Of a DNA stretch of 12,885 bases, positions 1 to 6,827 are shown piece by piece. The stretch comes from JACJXF01 sp964404825. GTDB taxonomy: Bacteria; Bacteroidota; Bacteroidia; Bacteroidales; GCA-2748055. Position 1 is the first letter of the stretch. Every line of letters starts with the position of its first letter. The DNA is taken from assembly GCA_964404825.1 (NCBI GenBank), contig CAYOLQ010000100.1, forward strand, positions 1 to 12,885. Reading direction: 5' to 3'. The notes under the pieces were generated by a model that worked only from the letters and a program-made list of their open reading frames with translations, had not been told where the DNA came from and made no database searches. The position numbers were made by a program, and so were the translations under genes.

Positions 1-1069
1 TGGTATTCTCAATCTGCTTCTTAATCTGACCTACTCTTGCGCTGATGTTGGATTTTTCTCCGGCACCGTTAACAATAGTGGTATTCTCTTTATCGATAGT
101 AATTTTCTCTGCATGACCCAGCATATCAAGAGTTGCGCCGTCAAGACGAAGACCTTTTTCTTCTGATATAACTGTACCACCAGTAAGAATTGCTATATCT
201 TCGAGCATTTCTTTTCTTCTGTCGCCAAAACCGGGAGCTTTTACAGCAGCAATTTTAAGTGAACCTCTGAGTTTGTTTACAACGAGAGTTGCAAGAGCTT
301 CGCCATCAACATCTTCAGAAATAATAAGCAATGGTTTGCCTGTCTGAAGGGCTGATTCAAGAATCGGCAGAAGGTCTTTCATAGTAGAGATCTTCTTGTC
401 GTGAATAAGGATAAAAGGATTATCCAGAACACATTCCATTTTCTCGGTATCAGTTACAAAGTAAGGAGAGATGTAACCACGATCGAACTGCATACCTTCT
501 ACAATTTCTACAGTTGTATCAGATGTTTTAGCTTCTTCAACGGTTATCACGCCTTCTCTTTTTACCTTGCCCATAGCTTCGGCAATCAGTTTTCCGATAG
601 CTGCATCGTTATTAGCTGAAATACTGGCAACCTGTTCAATTTTTTTATTGTCGTCACCAATGGATTTCGACTGAGCCTTAAGGTCTTTAACAACTGCCAG
701 AACGGCTTTGTCGATACCTCTTTTAAGATCCATAGGATTTGCACCTGCTGCAACGTTCTTAAATCCTACATTAACAATAGCCTGTGCAAGAACAGTAGCA
801 GTAGTTGTACCATCACCTGCATCATCTGCAGTTTTCGAAGCAACACCTTTTACCATCTGCGCGCCGACGTTTTCAAAATGATTTGATAATTCAACTTCTT
901 TTGCAACGGTAACACCGTCTTTAGTAATTGCAGGAGCACCAAATTTTTTCTCAATAATAACATTCCGGCCTTTTGGTCCGAGGGTTATTTTCACTGCATT
1001 TGCCAACGCATCAATACCTTTTTTCAAATGATCGCGGGCATCAATATTAAATTTTATTTCTTTAGCCAT
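1..1069 (-). CDS. groL: Chaperonin GroEL (Hsp60), C-terminal part outside the window
   Basis: This is the 60-kDa chaperonin, which forms the double-ring cage that folds cytosolic proteins using ATP together with GroES. I translated it directly from the minus strand: it begins MAKEIKFNIDARDHLKKG and stays open to the left edge, giving 356 of the roughly 545 residues usual for the family. The equatorial ATP-binding residues of the first half are visible: the phosphate-contacting GPKGRN near residue 31, the aspartate in TKDGVTVAKE (D51) and the GDGTTTAT loop (85-92). The apical domain follows, with IVEGMQFDRGYISPYF and KAPGFGDRRKEML. The catalytic aspartate near residue 398 and the glycine-rich tail are not in the window. 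The start is 28 bases downstream of the groES stop, so the two genes are almost certainly one transcript. Nothing in the visible part is aberrant. Confidence 0.98.
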   Translation of the reverse strand, partial: MAKEIKFNIDARDHLKKGIDALANAVKITLGPKGRNVIIEKKFGAPAITKDGVTVAKEVELSNHFENVGAQMVKGVASKTADDAGDGTTTATVLAQAIVNVGFKNVAAGANPMDLKRGIDKAVLAVVKDLKAQSKSIGDDNKKIEQVASISANNDAAIGKLIAEAMGKVKREGVITVEEAKTSDTTVEIVEGMQFDRGYISPYFVTDTEKMECVLDNPFILIHDKKISTMKDLLPILESALQTGKPLLIISEDVDGEALATLVVNKLRGSLKIAAVKAPGFGDRRKEMLEDIAILTGGTVISEEKGLRLDGATLDMLGHAEKITIDKENTTIVNGAGEKSNISARVGQIKKQIENT

Positions 1070-1097
1070 TTTATAATTTTTTTAGGGATTACAAGTA

Positions 1098-1376
1098 TTA
1101 AACAATAGCGAAAATGTCTGATTGTTTCATAATTAAATAGTCTTTTCCATCAACGGTGATTTCTGTTCCTGAATATTTTCCGTAGAGTACAAGGTCGCCA
1201 ACTTTAACTTCCATTTTTTCGTCCTTTATACCCGGACCAACAGCAATCACTTTTCCTTGCTGAGGTTTCTCTCTTGCTGTATCGGGAATGAAAATACCAC
1301 TTGCAGTTTTTGTTTCTGCTTCTTTGGGTTCAACAAGAACCCTGTCTGCTAATGGTTTTAATTTAACTTCTGCCAT
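1098..1376 (-). CDS. groES: Co-chaperonin GroES (Hsp10)
   Basis: This protein forms the seven-membered lid on the GroEL ring. The 92-residue product has normal length for the family and starts MAEVKLKPLADRVLVEPKEA. The mobile loop that grips GroEL is seen at residues 20-34 (ETKTASGIFIPDTA), followed by GKVIAVGPG and the C-terminal core ending IMKQSDIFAIV. I chose the start at 1376 because it matches the family N-terminus exactly. The same frame stays open for another 32 codons to an ATG at 1472, which would add a segment unlike any GroES; that option is discussed as a finding. There is no clear Shine-Dalgarno site before 1376, which is usual in Bacteroidota. The gene lies directly upstream of groEL and is separated from secG by 365 bases. 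Confidence 0.96.
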   Translation of the reverse strand: MAEVKLKPLADRVLVEPKEAETKTASGIFIPDTAREKPQQGKVIAVGPGIKDEKMEVKVGDLVLYGKYSGTEITVDGKDYLIMKQSDIFAIV

Positions 1377-1563
1377 TTTGAGTAAATTTATAGGTTTAAC
1401 TAATTTTTCTGTATTTGCGTCTATCTGTGCATATTCTGTGCCATGTATAAAAACAGTCGTTCTTACCGACATTTTTTCTTTTCATTTTCCCGGGGGATCC
1501 GGATTCGGGTGGTTAAATAACTGTGTTTCTGATAAATAACAATATTTTCTGAAGGTGAAGGAG

Positions 1564-1592
1564 AATGTCAGTATTAATGACATTGTGACATT
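1564..1592. repeat. Inverted repeat with an added direct copy upstream of groES
   Basis: AATGTCA (1564-1570) and TGACATT (1578-1584) form a perfect 7-base inverted repeat around a 7-base spacer. A second TGACATT follows at 1586-1592, so the 7-mer occurs three times in 29 bases. The layout resembles the binding site of a dimeric regulator and lies about 190 bases upstream of the groES start. Which protein would bind is unknown. Confidence 0.5.
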
Positions 1593-1684
1593 TTGAGGAA
1601 AGATGTAAAAGAAAAAAGGCAAAAGTAAAAAATTAAGACCATCACGCTAGGCCTGACTTTTTCCTTTTACCTTATTCAATAAAT

Positions 1685-1712
1685 TATCAGTTTTGCAAAT
1701 ATCGGACTGATA
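1685..1712 (-). terminator. Possible weak hairpin at the end of the secG operon
   Basis: TATCAGT and ACTGATA form a perfect 7-base stem with a 14-base loop, about 30 bases past the secG stop. On the minus strand it is followed by an AU-rich stretch but no real U-run, so it may be only a weak terminator or a 3' end stabiliser. Confidence 0.3.
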
Positions 1713-1741
1713 CGTTGCAATGGAATTTTTTTCTCCCCTGA

Positions 1742-2080
1742 TTATTCTGTGGGCTCGCTTTCGCCTGATTCCGGAAGGTTGATAGTAGCATCACCTGGCT
1801 GATCCAGACGTGAATTGTCAAACTGTCCCTCTATTCTGGATTTACTTACTTCTTCCTGTTTGGGAAGACTCCAGGTAGCCATCAGACTGAATACCAGAAT
1901 GGCTGATGCCAGTGTCCACGTTGCTTTCTCAAGAAAGTCAGCAGTTTTCCTGACACCCATATATTGATTTGATCCTGCAAAGTTTGATGCCAGACCTCCA
2001 CCTTTTGAATTTTGAACCAGTACGATCAATACCATCAGAATGCAGATGATAATCAGAAATATAACAAAAACGGTATGCAT
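1742..2080 (-). CDS. secG: Preprotein translocase subunit SecG
   Basis: This is the small auxiliary subunit of the SecYEG channel in the inner membrane, which assists SecA-driven export. The 112-residue protein has the expected two membrane segments (about residues 3-22 and 53-71). The hallmark loop after the first segment, VQNSKGGGLASNFAGS (residues 22-37), decides the identification. After the second segment comes a hydrophilic acidic tail of about 40 residues, as is common in Bacteroidota SecG. It is the last gene of the tight operon that begins with the sigma-54 activator; its start is only 4 bases beyond the stop of the TPR protein, which suggests translational coupling. Confidence 0.95.
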   Translation of the reverse strand: MHTVFVIFLIIICILMVLIVLVQNSKGGGLASNFAGSNQYMGVRKTADFLEKATWTLASAILVFSLMATWSLPKQEEVSKSRIEGQFDNSRLDQPGDATINLPESGESEPTE

Positions 2081-2084
2081 ATTC

Positions 2085-2951
2085 TTATTTTTTAATATAG
2101 AGGGTTTTTATTTCCTCAATTTGCGTCGCAAAGTAAATACTTTTTTCCGGATATTTCAAACATAATTTCTCGTAAGCATAAATGGCTTTATTGTATAATC
2201 CTTGTTTGACATAAATTTTTGCCAGAGTGTCTGTGATAAATCCTTCATTTTCCTCGGCGCTATTACCGGAAACGTCACCCTGAATTCCAGTTACCTTATC
2301 AGCCCTGATAACTCCCGGCTCAGATTGAATAAAACTTTCAATAATTTTATTCATACTGTTGCTGCCATTTTCAACCTCAGCACTTCCTCCCAATTTTCCA
2401 ATCCAGTGATTGAAATTCTGTTCCTTCTCACTAATTGATCCTGTAAAATCTTTATCCTCTCCGGGATCTATATTCAGAATTTCTTCAGAATCTGTTGCTT
2501 CATGAGGGGTATATTCAGAAATTATAACATCGGCTTTTTTTGAAGAATATGAAAAGTCGAGAAGGGAGTCGTCTGCCAGAACACTTGGAATTACTATATC
2601 ATCCCGGGAACTGTCATTTTCATTGTGGGGATCTTCAAAACCGGAATTCTGTGTAACAAGGGTTTCTTCATAAGAAACAAGATTACTTCCCCTCTGACCA
2701 TTTCTCAGATTTTCAGGTAAATAAACCGATTGAAGCATCCTGCGTAATTCATTACGGTTAGTAACGCAGAGACCATATTTTTTAAGTAAGGTATTAAATC
2801 CCGGATCGTTCTGAGTTTTGCCCGAAACGAGTAAAATAAGTGCCCCGGTTCCAAACCATGGATATAATTGCATTAACTCTGTTAATTCAGAAATATCTGA
2901 TTTACTAAAATCCTGATCGTAAAGATATTCCTGAAATCTCTCTTTTTGCAT
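2085..2951 (-). CDS. TPR-containing protein of unknown function between lptE and secG
   Basis: A 288-residue protein without a signal peptide or membrane segment, so probably cytoplasmic. The N-terminal 75 residues (with ELMQLYPWFGTGALILLV) look helical and resemble the start of other Bacteroidota TPR-type proteins. A long acidic, low-complexity middle follows (about 90-230). The C-terminal 50 residues contain one recognisable TPR unit: DTLAKIYVKQGLYNKAIYAYEKL, then CLKYPEKSIYFATQIEEI. One TPR unit normally does not fold alone, so it may pair with a partner. It sits 11 bases after lptE and 4 before secG, which points to a role linked to the envelope or to export, but that is inference from position. 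I do not recognise a named function. Confidence 0.85.
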   Translation of the reverse strand: MQKERFQEYLYDQDFSKSDISELTELMQLYPWFGTGALILLVSGKTQNDPGFNTLLKKYGLCVTNRNELRRMLQSVYLPENLRNGQRGSNLVSYEETLVTQNSGFEDPHNENDSSRDDIVIPSVLADDSLLDFSYSSKKADVIISEYTPHEATDSEEILNIDPGEDKDFTGSISEKEQNFNHWIGKLGGSAEVENGSNSMNKIIESFIQSEPGVIRADKVTGIQGDVSGNSAEENEGFITDTLAKIYVKQGLYNKAIYAYEKLCLKYPEKSIYFATQIEEIKTLYIKK

Positions 2952-2962
2952 GACCTTAATCC

Positions 2963-3478
2963 TTACCAGTTTACAAATGCTTTGTTAAATATATCCTCCA
3001 TAAGCTGTTCCACAATCAGTTTTATCAGCTCATCTTCAACACTCGTTAAATCTTTTGAACTATCGTATTCCTCGTATCTTGAGAAAGTTGAGTCGAAGCT
3101 TTTTTCAGGCTCAATTTCATTAGTGTATTTAACTCTGACTGTAATTGTCAGTCGGTTCCTTGCAGCCACTTCATCACCGGTAATAGCCTGAGGCCGTGTT
3201 TCATAATTTTTAATTTCCCCTGCAAAGTCAACATCGCCATAACCAGTTACCAGTGAAAGGCTGGTAGAACTCTGTACTTTTTCCCTTAGTGCTTCCGTAA
3301 ACACCTGGCTTAACTGCGGTTGAACGAGTGGTGCCCGGTTATCGAAGTACTGAATTGATATGGTTTTGATTTCAGGATTTATGGTTACGCCGGTAAAGGA
3401 GTAACTAACCTTACAGGATGGTCCCGCACCCAGAAAAATAATAAGAATTGCAGTAATAAAACTGGCTGAAACTTTCAT
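2963..3478 (-). CDS. lptE: LptE-like LPS-assembly lipoprotein
   Basis: LptE is the outer-membrane lipoprotein that plugs the LptD barrel and helps insert lipopolysaccharide into the outer leaflet. The 171-residue protein starts with a basic-hydrophobic signal (residues 1-21) ending at Cys22, which I take as the lipidated residue, although the box GPSC is not a textbook lipobox. The mature part begins with KVSYSFTGVTINPEIKTISI and continues with YFDNRAPLVQPQLSQVFTEALREKV, the pattern of Bacteroidota LptE proteins: a secretin-like alpha/beta fold with a strand, then NRA, then a helix. The C-terminal helix carries VEDELIKLIVEQLMEDIFNK. It starts 3 bases after the sigma-54 activator stops, so the two are co-translated or nearly so. 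Confidence 0.85.
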   Translation of the reverse strand: MKVSASFITAILIIFLGAGPSCKVSYSFTGVTINPEIKTISIQYFDNRAPLVQPQLSQVFTEALREKVQSSTSLSLVTGYGDVDFAGEIKNYETRPQAITGDEVAARNRLTITVRVKYTNEIEPEKSFDSTFSRYEEYDSSKDLTSVEDELIKLIVEQLMEDIFNKAFVNW

Positions 3479-3481
3479 ATT

Positions 3482-4711
3482 CTATTCAATATTATATTCT
3501 TTAATTTTCCGGTACAAGGTCCTTTCTGAAATCCCTAGATCTTCAGCTGCATATTTTCTTTTTCCAAGGTGTTTCTCCAGTGCTTTTCGAATCATTTCAA
3601 TTTCTTTATTTTCGAGGGAGAGGGATTCTTCAACAATTTCTTCCGTATCCTGAATCTGTCCCTCATCTTCCTTGGGAATAAAAACCCTTTCTGCCGGATC
3701 ATCTGCATCGAGAGTATCTGCTGAAGAGTAAAGTTTTTTAATCAGCTGAGCATTATCTTCGTGAAATTCACTACTCATAGATCCCTTATCCATGAGGTCG
3801 CCCACAAGTTTTTTAAGATCATGTACATCGTTCTTCATATCGAAAAGGATCTTGTAAAGAATCTCCCTTTCATTTGTGAAGGTGTCATGGTCAATCTTAC
3901 GATCAACCAATGCCGGCAATTTAGAACGGCTAAAATCGGGAAGATATTTTAATAATGTCTCAGGATTTATTACTCTGTCTCTTTCAATAATAGAAATTTG
4001 CTCGGTAATATTTTTTAATTGTCTGATATTCCCTGGCCATTCGTAAGTCTGAAGAGTTCTCACAGCCTCTTCGGTAAGAGAGATGGCGGGCATTCTGTAA
4101 CGCTCAGCAAAATCCACAGCAAACTTCCGGAACAAGAGAGAAATATCATCGCCCCGCTTTCTAAGGGGAGGAATAATTATGGGAACTGTATTTAAACGGT
4201 AAAACAAGTCTTCCCGAAAACGACCGTTACCAATAGCTGTAGCCAAATCTATATTGGTAGCCGTAATTACGCGAACGTTCGTTTTAATCATTTTCGACGA
4301 CCCAACCCTGAGAAACTCGCCTGTTTCGAGCACCCTGAGCAGCCTGACCTGAGTTGATAATGGTAATTCGGCAACCTCATCGAGAAATATTGTTCCTCCG
4401 TCGGCAACTTCGAAATAGCCTTTGCGTGATTCGTGTGCCCCGGTAAATGCTCCTTTCTCGTGACCGAAAAGTTCTGAATCAATTGTACCTTCAGGAATAG
4501 CACCACAGTTTACTGCGATATAACTTCCATGCTTGCGGGAACTCATAGAATGGATAATCTGAGGAAAAACTTCCTTACCCGTTCCACTTTCTCCTGTAAT
4601 TAAAACCGAAAGATCTGTTGAGGCAACCTGCATGGCCACATTAATAGCTCTTGTTAATCCCTCGTGATTCCCTATTATGCCAAATCGTTGCTTTGTAGAT
4701 TGAATGTCCAT
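3482..4711 (-). CDS. Sigma-54-dependent transcriptional activator without a sensor domain
   Basis: A 409-residue enhancer-binding protein that should use ATP to open sigma-54 RNA polymerase complexes. The AAA+ domain starts almost at the N-terminus: Walker A GESGTGKE (40-47), the sigma-54 contact loop GAFTGA (87-92), Walker B TIFLDE (107-112), sensor I ATN (151-153), arginine-finger region GRFREDLFYRL (163-173) and WPGNIRQLKN (225-234). The C-terminus (about 370-409) is a Fis-type helix-turn-helix with AAEDLGISERTLYRKIKEY. Between them lies a linker of about 105 residues with helical, heptad-like character and an acidic stretch. There is no receiver, GAF or PAS domain, so activity may be set by expression or by a partner. 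It is the first gene of the operon with lptE, a TPR gene and secG. Confidence 0.93.
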   Translation of the reverse strand: MDIQSTKQRFGIIGNHEGLTRAINVAMQVASTDLSVLITGESGTGKEVFPQIIHSMSSRKHGSYIAVNCGAIPEGTIDSELFGHEKGAFTGAHESRKGYFEVADGGTIFLDEVAELPLSTQVRLLRVLETGEFLRVGSSKMIKTNVRVITATNIDLATAIGNGRFREDLFYRLNTVPIIIPPLRKRGDDISLLFRKFAVDFAERYRMPAISLTEEAVRTLQTYEWPGNIRQLKNITEQISIIERDRVINPETLLKYLPDFSRSKLPALVDRKIDHDTFTNEREILYKILFDMKNDVHDLKKLVGDLMDKGSMSSEFHEDNAQLIKKLYSSADTLDADDPAERVFIPKEDEGQIQDTEEIVEESLSLENKEIEMIRKALEKHLGKRKYAAEDLGISERTLYRKIKEYNIE

Positions 4712-4905
4712 TTCCCCTTTGTAAATTTAGGAATTATTGATTTTCAGAAAATACTATACTGACAAAATATCCAAATTGTCTGACAAAATTACAAAATTCA
4801 GGGATTTTTACTAATATTGATGGCTAATTGTTAGCTAAAAGCTCAAAATTTGCCTGAGTTTTCAGGGTATTGATATATTTGAGAAATTATTAAAACGAAG
4901 TGTAA
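4712..4905. promoter_or_regulatory. Divergent regulatory region between the sigma-54 activator operon and kdsB
   Basis: These 194 AT-rich bases serve genes leaving in both directions. CTGACAAAAT occurs twice in direct orientation (4759-4768 and 4780-4789), spaced 21 bases start to start, about two helical turns. The second copy overlaps the palindrome TTGTC-T-GACAA (4776-4786). On the minus strand TAATTTTG (4791-4784) matches the Bacteroidota -7 element, but no good -33 partner is visible. A further inverted repeat, GCTAA-TTG-TTAGC (4823-4835), lies just upstream of the kdsB -33 element and could be an operator. No sigma-54 -24/-12 site was found. Confidence 0.5.
4849..4881 (+). promoter_or_regulatory. 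Bacteroidota-type promoter of kdsB
   Basis: TTTG at 4849-4852 and TATATTTG at 4874-4881 match the -33 and -7 elements used by the primary sigma factor of Bacteroidota, with a 21-base spacer. Transcription would begin around 4886-4890, leaving a leader of roughly 20 bases before the kdsB ATG. Confidence 0.6.
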
Positions 4906-5649
4906 ATGAACATTCTGGGAATCATTCCTGCCCGCTATGCATCGACCCGTTTTCCCGGCAAACCGCTCGTAAAACTGGGCGACAAAACGATTATCGAACA
5001 CGTGTATTCAAAATCCTCTCTGGTCTTGAAGAGTGTTTATGTTGCCACTGACGATCAGCGTATTTCAGATGAGGTAAAGCGTTTTGGTGGGAGGGCAGTT
5101 ATGACCTCTTCCAATCACAGAAGCGGAACTGACCGTTGTGCTGAGGCTCTGGATATAATTGAAAAGGAAACTGATAAAAAGTTTGATATTGTTATTAACA
5201 TCCAGGGAGATGAGCCCTTTATTCAACCGGATCAAATAACTCAGCTAGCAAGTCTGTTTGATGATCCTGATTCTCAGATCTCAACTCTGGTGAAGAAAAC
5301 TATCAATCCGGAGGAAATTTTCGATCCGAATAAGCCCAAAGTTGTTTTGGATAACAATGGCTTTGCATTAATATTCAGTCGTTCGCCGGTTCCATATTTA
5401 CGGGGGATCCCAAAAGAGGACTGGCCTGGCGAATTTGTTTTTTATAAGCATATCGGTATTTATGGCTACAGATCTTCGGTTTTACGGGAGATTACAAAGC
5501 TTTCTCCTTCTTATCCTGAGATTGCCGAGTCGCTCGAACAACTCCGATGGCTTAGCCATGGATTAAAAATAAAAACAGCTCTTACCGATCATGAAAGTAT
5601 TGGGATAGATACTCCCGAAGATTTGTCTAAGGCAATGAAAATGATTTAA
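4906..5649 (+). CDS. kdsB: CMP-Kdo synthase (3-deoxy-manno-octulosonate cytidylyltransferase)
   Basis: This enzyme activates Kdo with CTP to CMP-Kdo, the donor for the inner core of lipopolysaccharide, in the cytoplasm. The 247 residues match the usual family length. Diagnostic motifs are IPARYASTRFPGKPL (residues 7-21, nucleotide binding), the ATDDQRI segment, RSGTDRCAEA (72-81), the metal-binding INIQGDEPF (97-105), HIGIYGYR and the family signature ESLEQLRWL, with GIDTPEDL near the end. The start codon follows an A-rich stretch and a good promoter. The next gene begins 12 bases after the stop, so both are probably on one transcript. It is divergent from an operon containing lptE, which places two LPS-related steps around one control region. 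Confidence 0.97.
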   Translation: MNILGIIPARYASTRFPGKPLVKLGDKTIIEHVYSKSSLVLKSVYVATDDQRISDEVKRFGGRAVMTSSNHRSGTDRCAEALDIIEKETDKKFDIVINIQGDEPFIQPDQITQLASLFDDPDSQISTLVKKTINPEEIFDPNKPKVVLDNNGFALIFSRSPVPYLRGIPKEDWPGEFVFYKHIGIYGYRSSVLREITKLSPSYPEIAESLEQLRWLSHGLKIKTALTDHESIGIDTPEDLSKAMKMI

Positions 5650-5661
5650 CTGAGATACTAT

Positions 5662-6822
5662 ATGTCAACAGAAAAAAAGAAAGTATTTGTTTCAGGGTGT
5701 TTTGATATGGTCCATTCAGGCCATGTAGCGTTTCTAAAAGAAGCATCCCAGTTTGGGAATCTCTTTATCGGTCTGGGTTCTGATAAAACCATCAAAGACC
5801 TTAAAGGCCGCGATACGATTAATTCTGAAGAAGAACGTCTGTATATGCTAAGCTCATTGTCGTGCGTGCATGAAGTAAAAGTGAATAAAGGAAGTGGTAT
5901 ACTCGATTTTCTTCCTGATTTGAAAGAGTTAAAGCCGGATATATTTGTTGTAAATGAAGATGGACATTCTCCCGATAAGGAACAAATCTGCCATGAACTT
6001 GGTATTGAATATAAAGTACTTAAAAGAATACCTCACGCAAATCTGCCAGCACGATCAACAACCGCCCTTCGTTCCATCAAGCCCATACCTTACAGAATTG
6101 ATTTGGCGGGAACATGGATTGATCAGCCTTATGTCTCGAAATTCTGTCCGGGATGGGCGATAACGGCTTCGCTTGAGCCAACCATTGAATTTAATGAACG
6201 TTCAGGGATGGCAACCTCAACAAGGAAAAAGGCTATTGAACTATGGAATGATCATTTACCAATGGAACGCCCGGAAAAACTGGCAAAGATGCTATTCCGT
6301 TATGATAATGATCCGGGGGCCAGGGAAGTAAGTGGTTCACAGGATTCTATTGGTATTACCCTGCCCGGAATAAACCGATTTTATTACGAAAAAGGTGAAT
6401 ACTGGCCTTCAGCTTTTGAAACGATTTCTGATCCCGCTATAATAAACTGGCTTGAAAAACGCTTGTATATGCTGACATTGTGGCCCCGGACCGCAGATTA
6501 TAATGTACTTCGGGATACGCACATTTCAGAAGAAAACGTAAAAAAACTCACATCTGCCGCTGAAAAAACATGGGACGGATTAATCGCCATGGATATTCAG
6601 AAGTTTTCGGAAGGATTTCGAAATTCATTTGAGTCGCAGGTAAGAATGTTCCCTGGCATGCTTAACAACCGGATTGAAAAAATCATTGACACTTTCAGGA
6701 ATGAAGCACTTGCATGGAAACTCTCGGGAGCAGGCGGTGGTGGATATCTTGTTTTAATCAGTGAAAATCCAATACCGGATTCATTTCAGATTAAAATCCG
6801 GATGAAAGAGCTCTGGCTGTAA
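5662..6822 (+). CDS. Nucleotidylyltransferase / GHMP-type sugar kinase fusion
   Basis: A 386-residue protein with two domains. The N-terminal 140 residues are a cytidylyltransferase-like fold: VFVSGCFDMVHSGHVAFLKEA (HxGH at 18-21, the nucleotide-binding signature) and RSTTALR (131-137), equivalent to the ISSTxxR motif. The rest is a GHMP kinase: motif 1 PYRIDLAGTWIDQP (143-156), a short motif 2 SGMATSTRKKA (181-191), GSQDSIG (225-231, like the QDQxG segment of heptose and fucose kinases) and the C-terminal glycine motif KLSGAGGGGYLVL (353-365). By analogy with HldE and the HddA/HddC pair it would phosphorylate a sugar and transfer it to a nucleotide; sugar and nucleotide cannot be read from sequence. 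I recall similar fused proteins in Bacteroides, without a proven function. Position 12 bases after kdsB suggests a surface glycan role. Confidence 0.85.
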   Translation: MSTEKKKVFVSGCFDMVHSGHVAFLKEASQFGNLFIGLGSDKTIKDLKGRDTINSEEERLYMLSSLSCVHEVKVNKGSGILDFLPDLKELKPDIFVVNEDGHSPDKEQICHELGIEYKVLKRIPHANLPARSTTALRSIKPIPYRIDLAGTWIDQPYVSKFCPGWAITASLEPTIEFNERSGMATSTRKKAIELWNDHLPMERPEKLAKMLFRYDNDPGAREVSGSQDSIGITLPGINRFYYEKGEYWPSAFETISDPAIINWLEKRLYMLTLWPRTADYNVLRDTHISEENVKKLTSAAEKTWDGLIAMDIQKFSEGFRNSFESQVRMFPGMLNNRIEKIIDTFRNEALAWKLSGAGGGGYLVLISENPIPDSFQIKIRMKELWL

Positions 6823-6827
6823 AAATT

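Larger units (their letters stand above)
1377..1741 (-). promoter_or_regulatory. Intergenic region upstream of groESL, probably carrying its promoter
   Basis: These 365 bases between secG and groES hold no convincing gene. On the minus strand I see one match to the Bacteroidota -7 element, TACTTTTG at 1627-1620, but no TTG at the usual distance upstream, so the promoter call is weak. A perfect inverted repeat sits at 1564-1584. The standard HrcA operator CIRCE (TTAGCACTC-N9-GAGTGCTAA) is absent. A G/C-rich patch, CCCGGGGGATCCGG, at 1490-1503 stands out from its AT-rich surroundings. Confidence 0.45.

Noticed and set aside
401..619. Possible small plus-strand gene of 72 codons
   Set aside because: It lies entirely inside groEL on the opposite strand and has no recognisable protein features.
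1488..1503. Cloning-vector polylinker (adjacent SmaI and BamHI-like sites)
   Set aside because: There is an extra G compared with the common polylinker, no further vector sites flank it, and similar words occur inside two intact genes.
1613..1680. Hairpin or terminator in the A/T-rich stretch upstream of groES
   Set aside because: The two arms (AAAAAGT and T-rich runs) pair only imperfectly, and no stable stem could be drawn.
5662..6822. Loss of GHMP kinase motif 2, suggesting an inactive kinase
   Set aside because: SGMATSTRKKA at residues 181-191 is a reasonable motif 2 (compare SGLGSSA-type loops), and I recall near-identical segments in related Bacteroides proteins.
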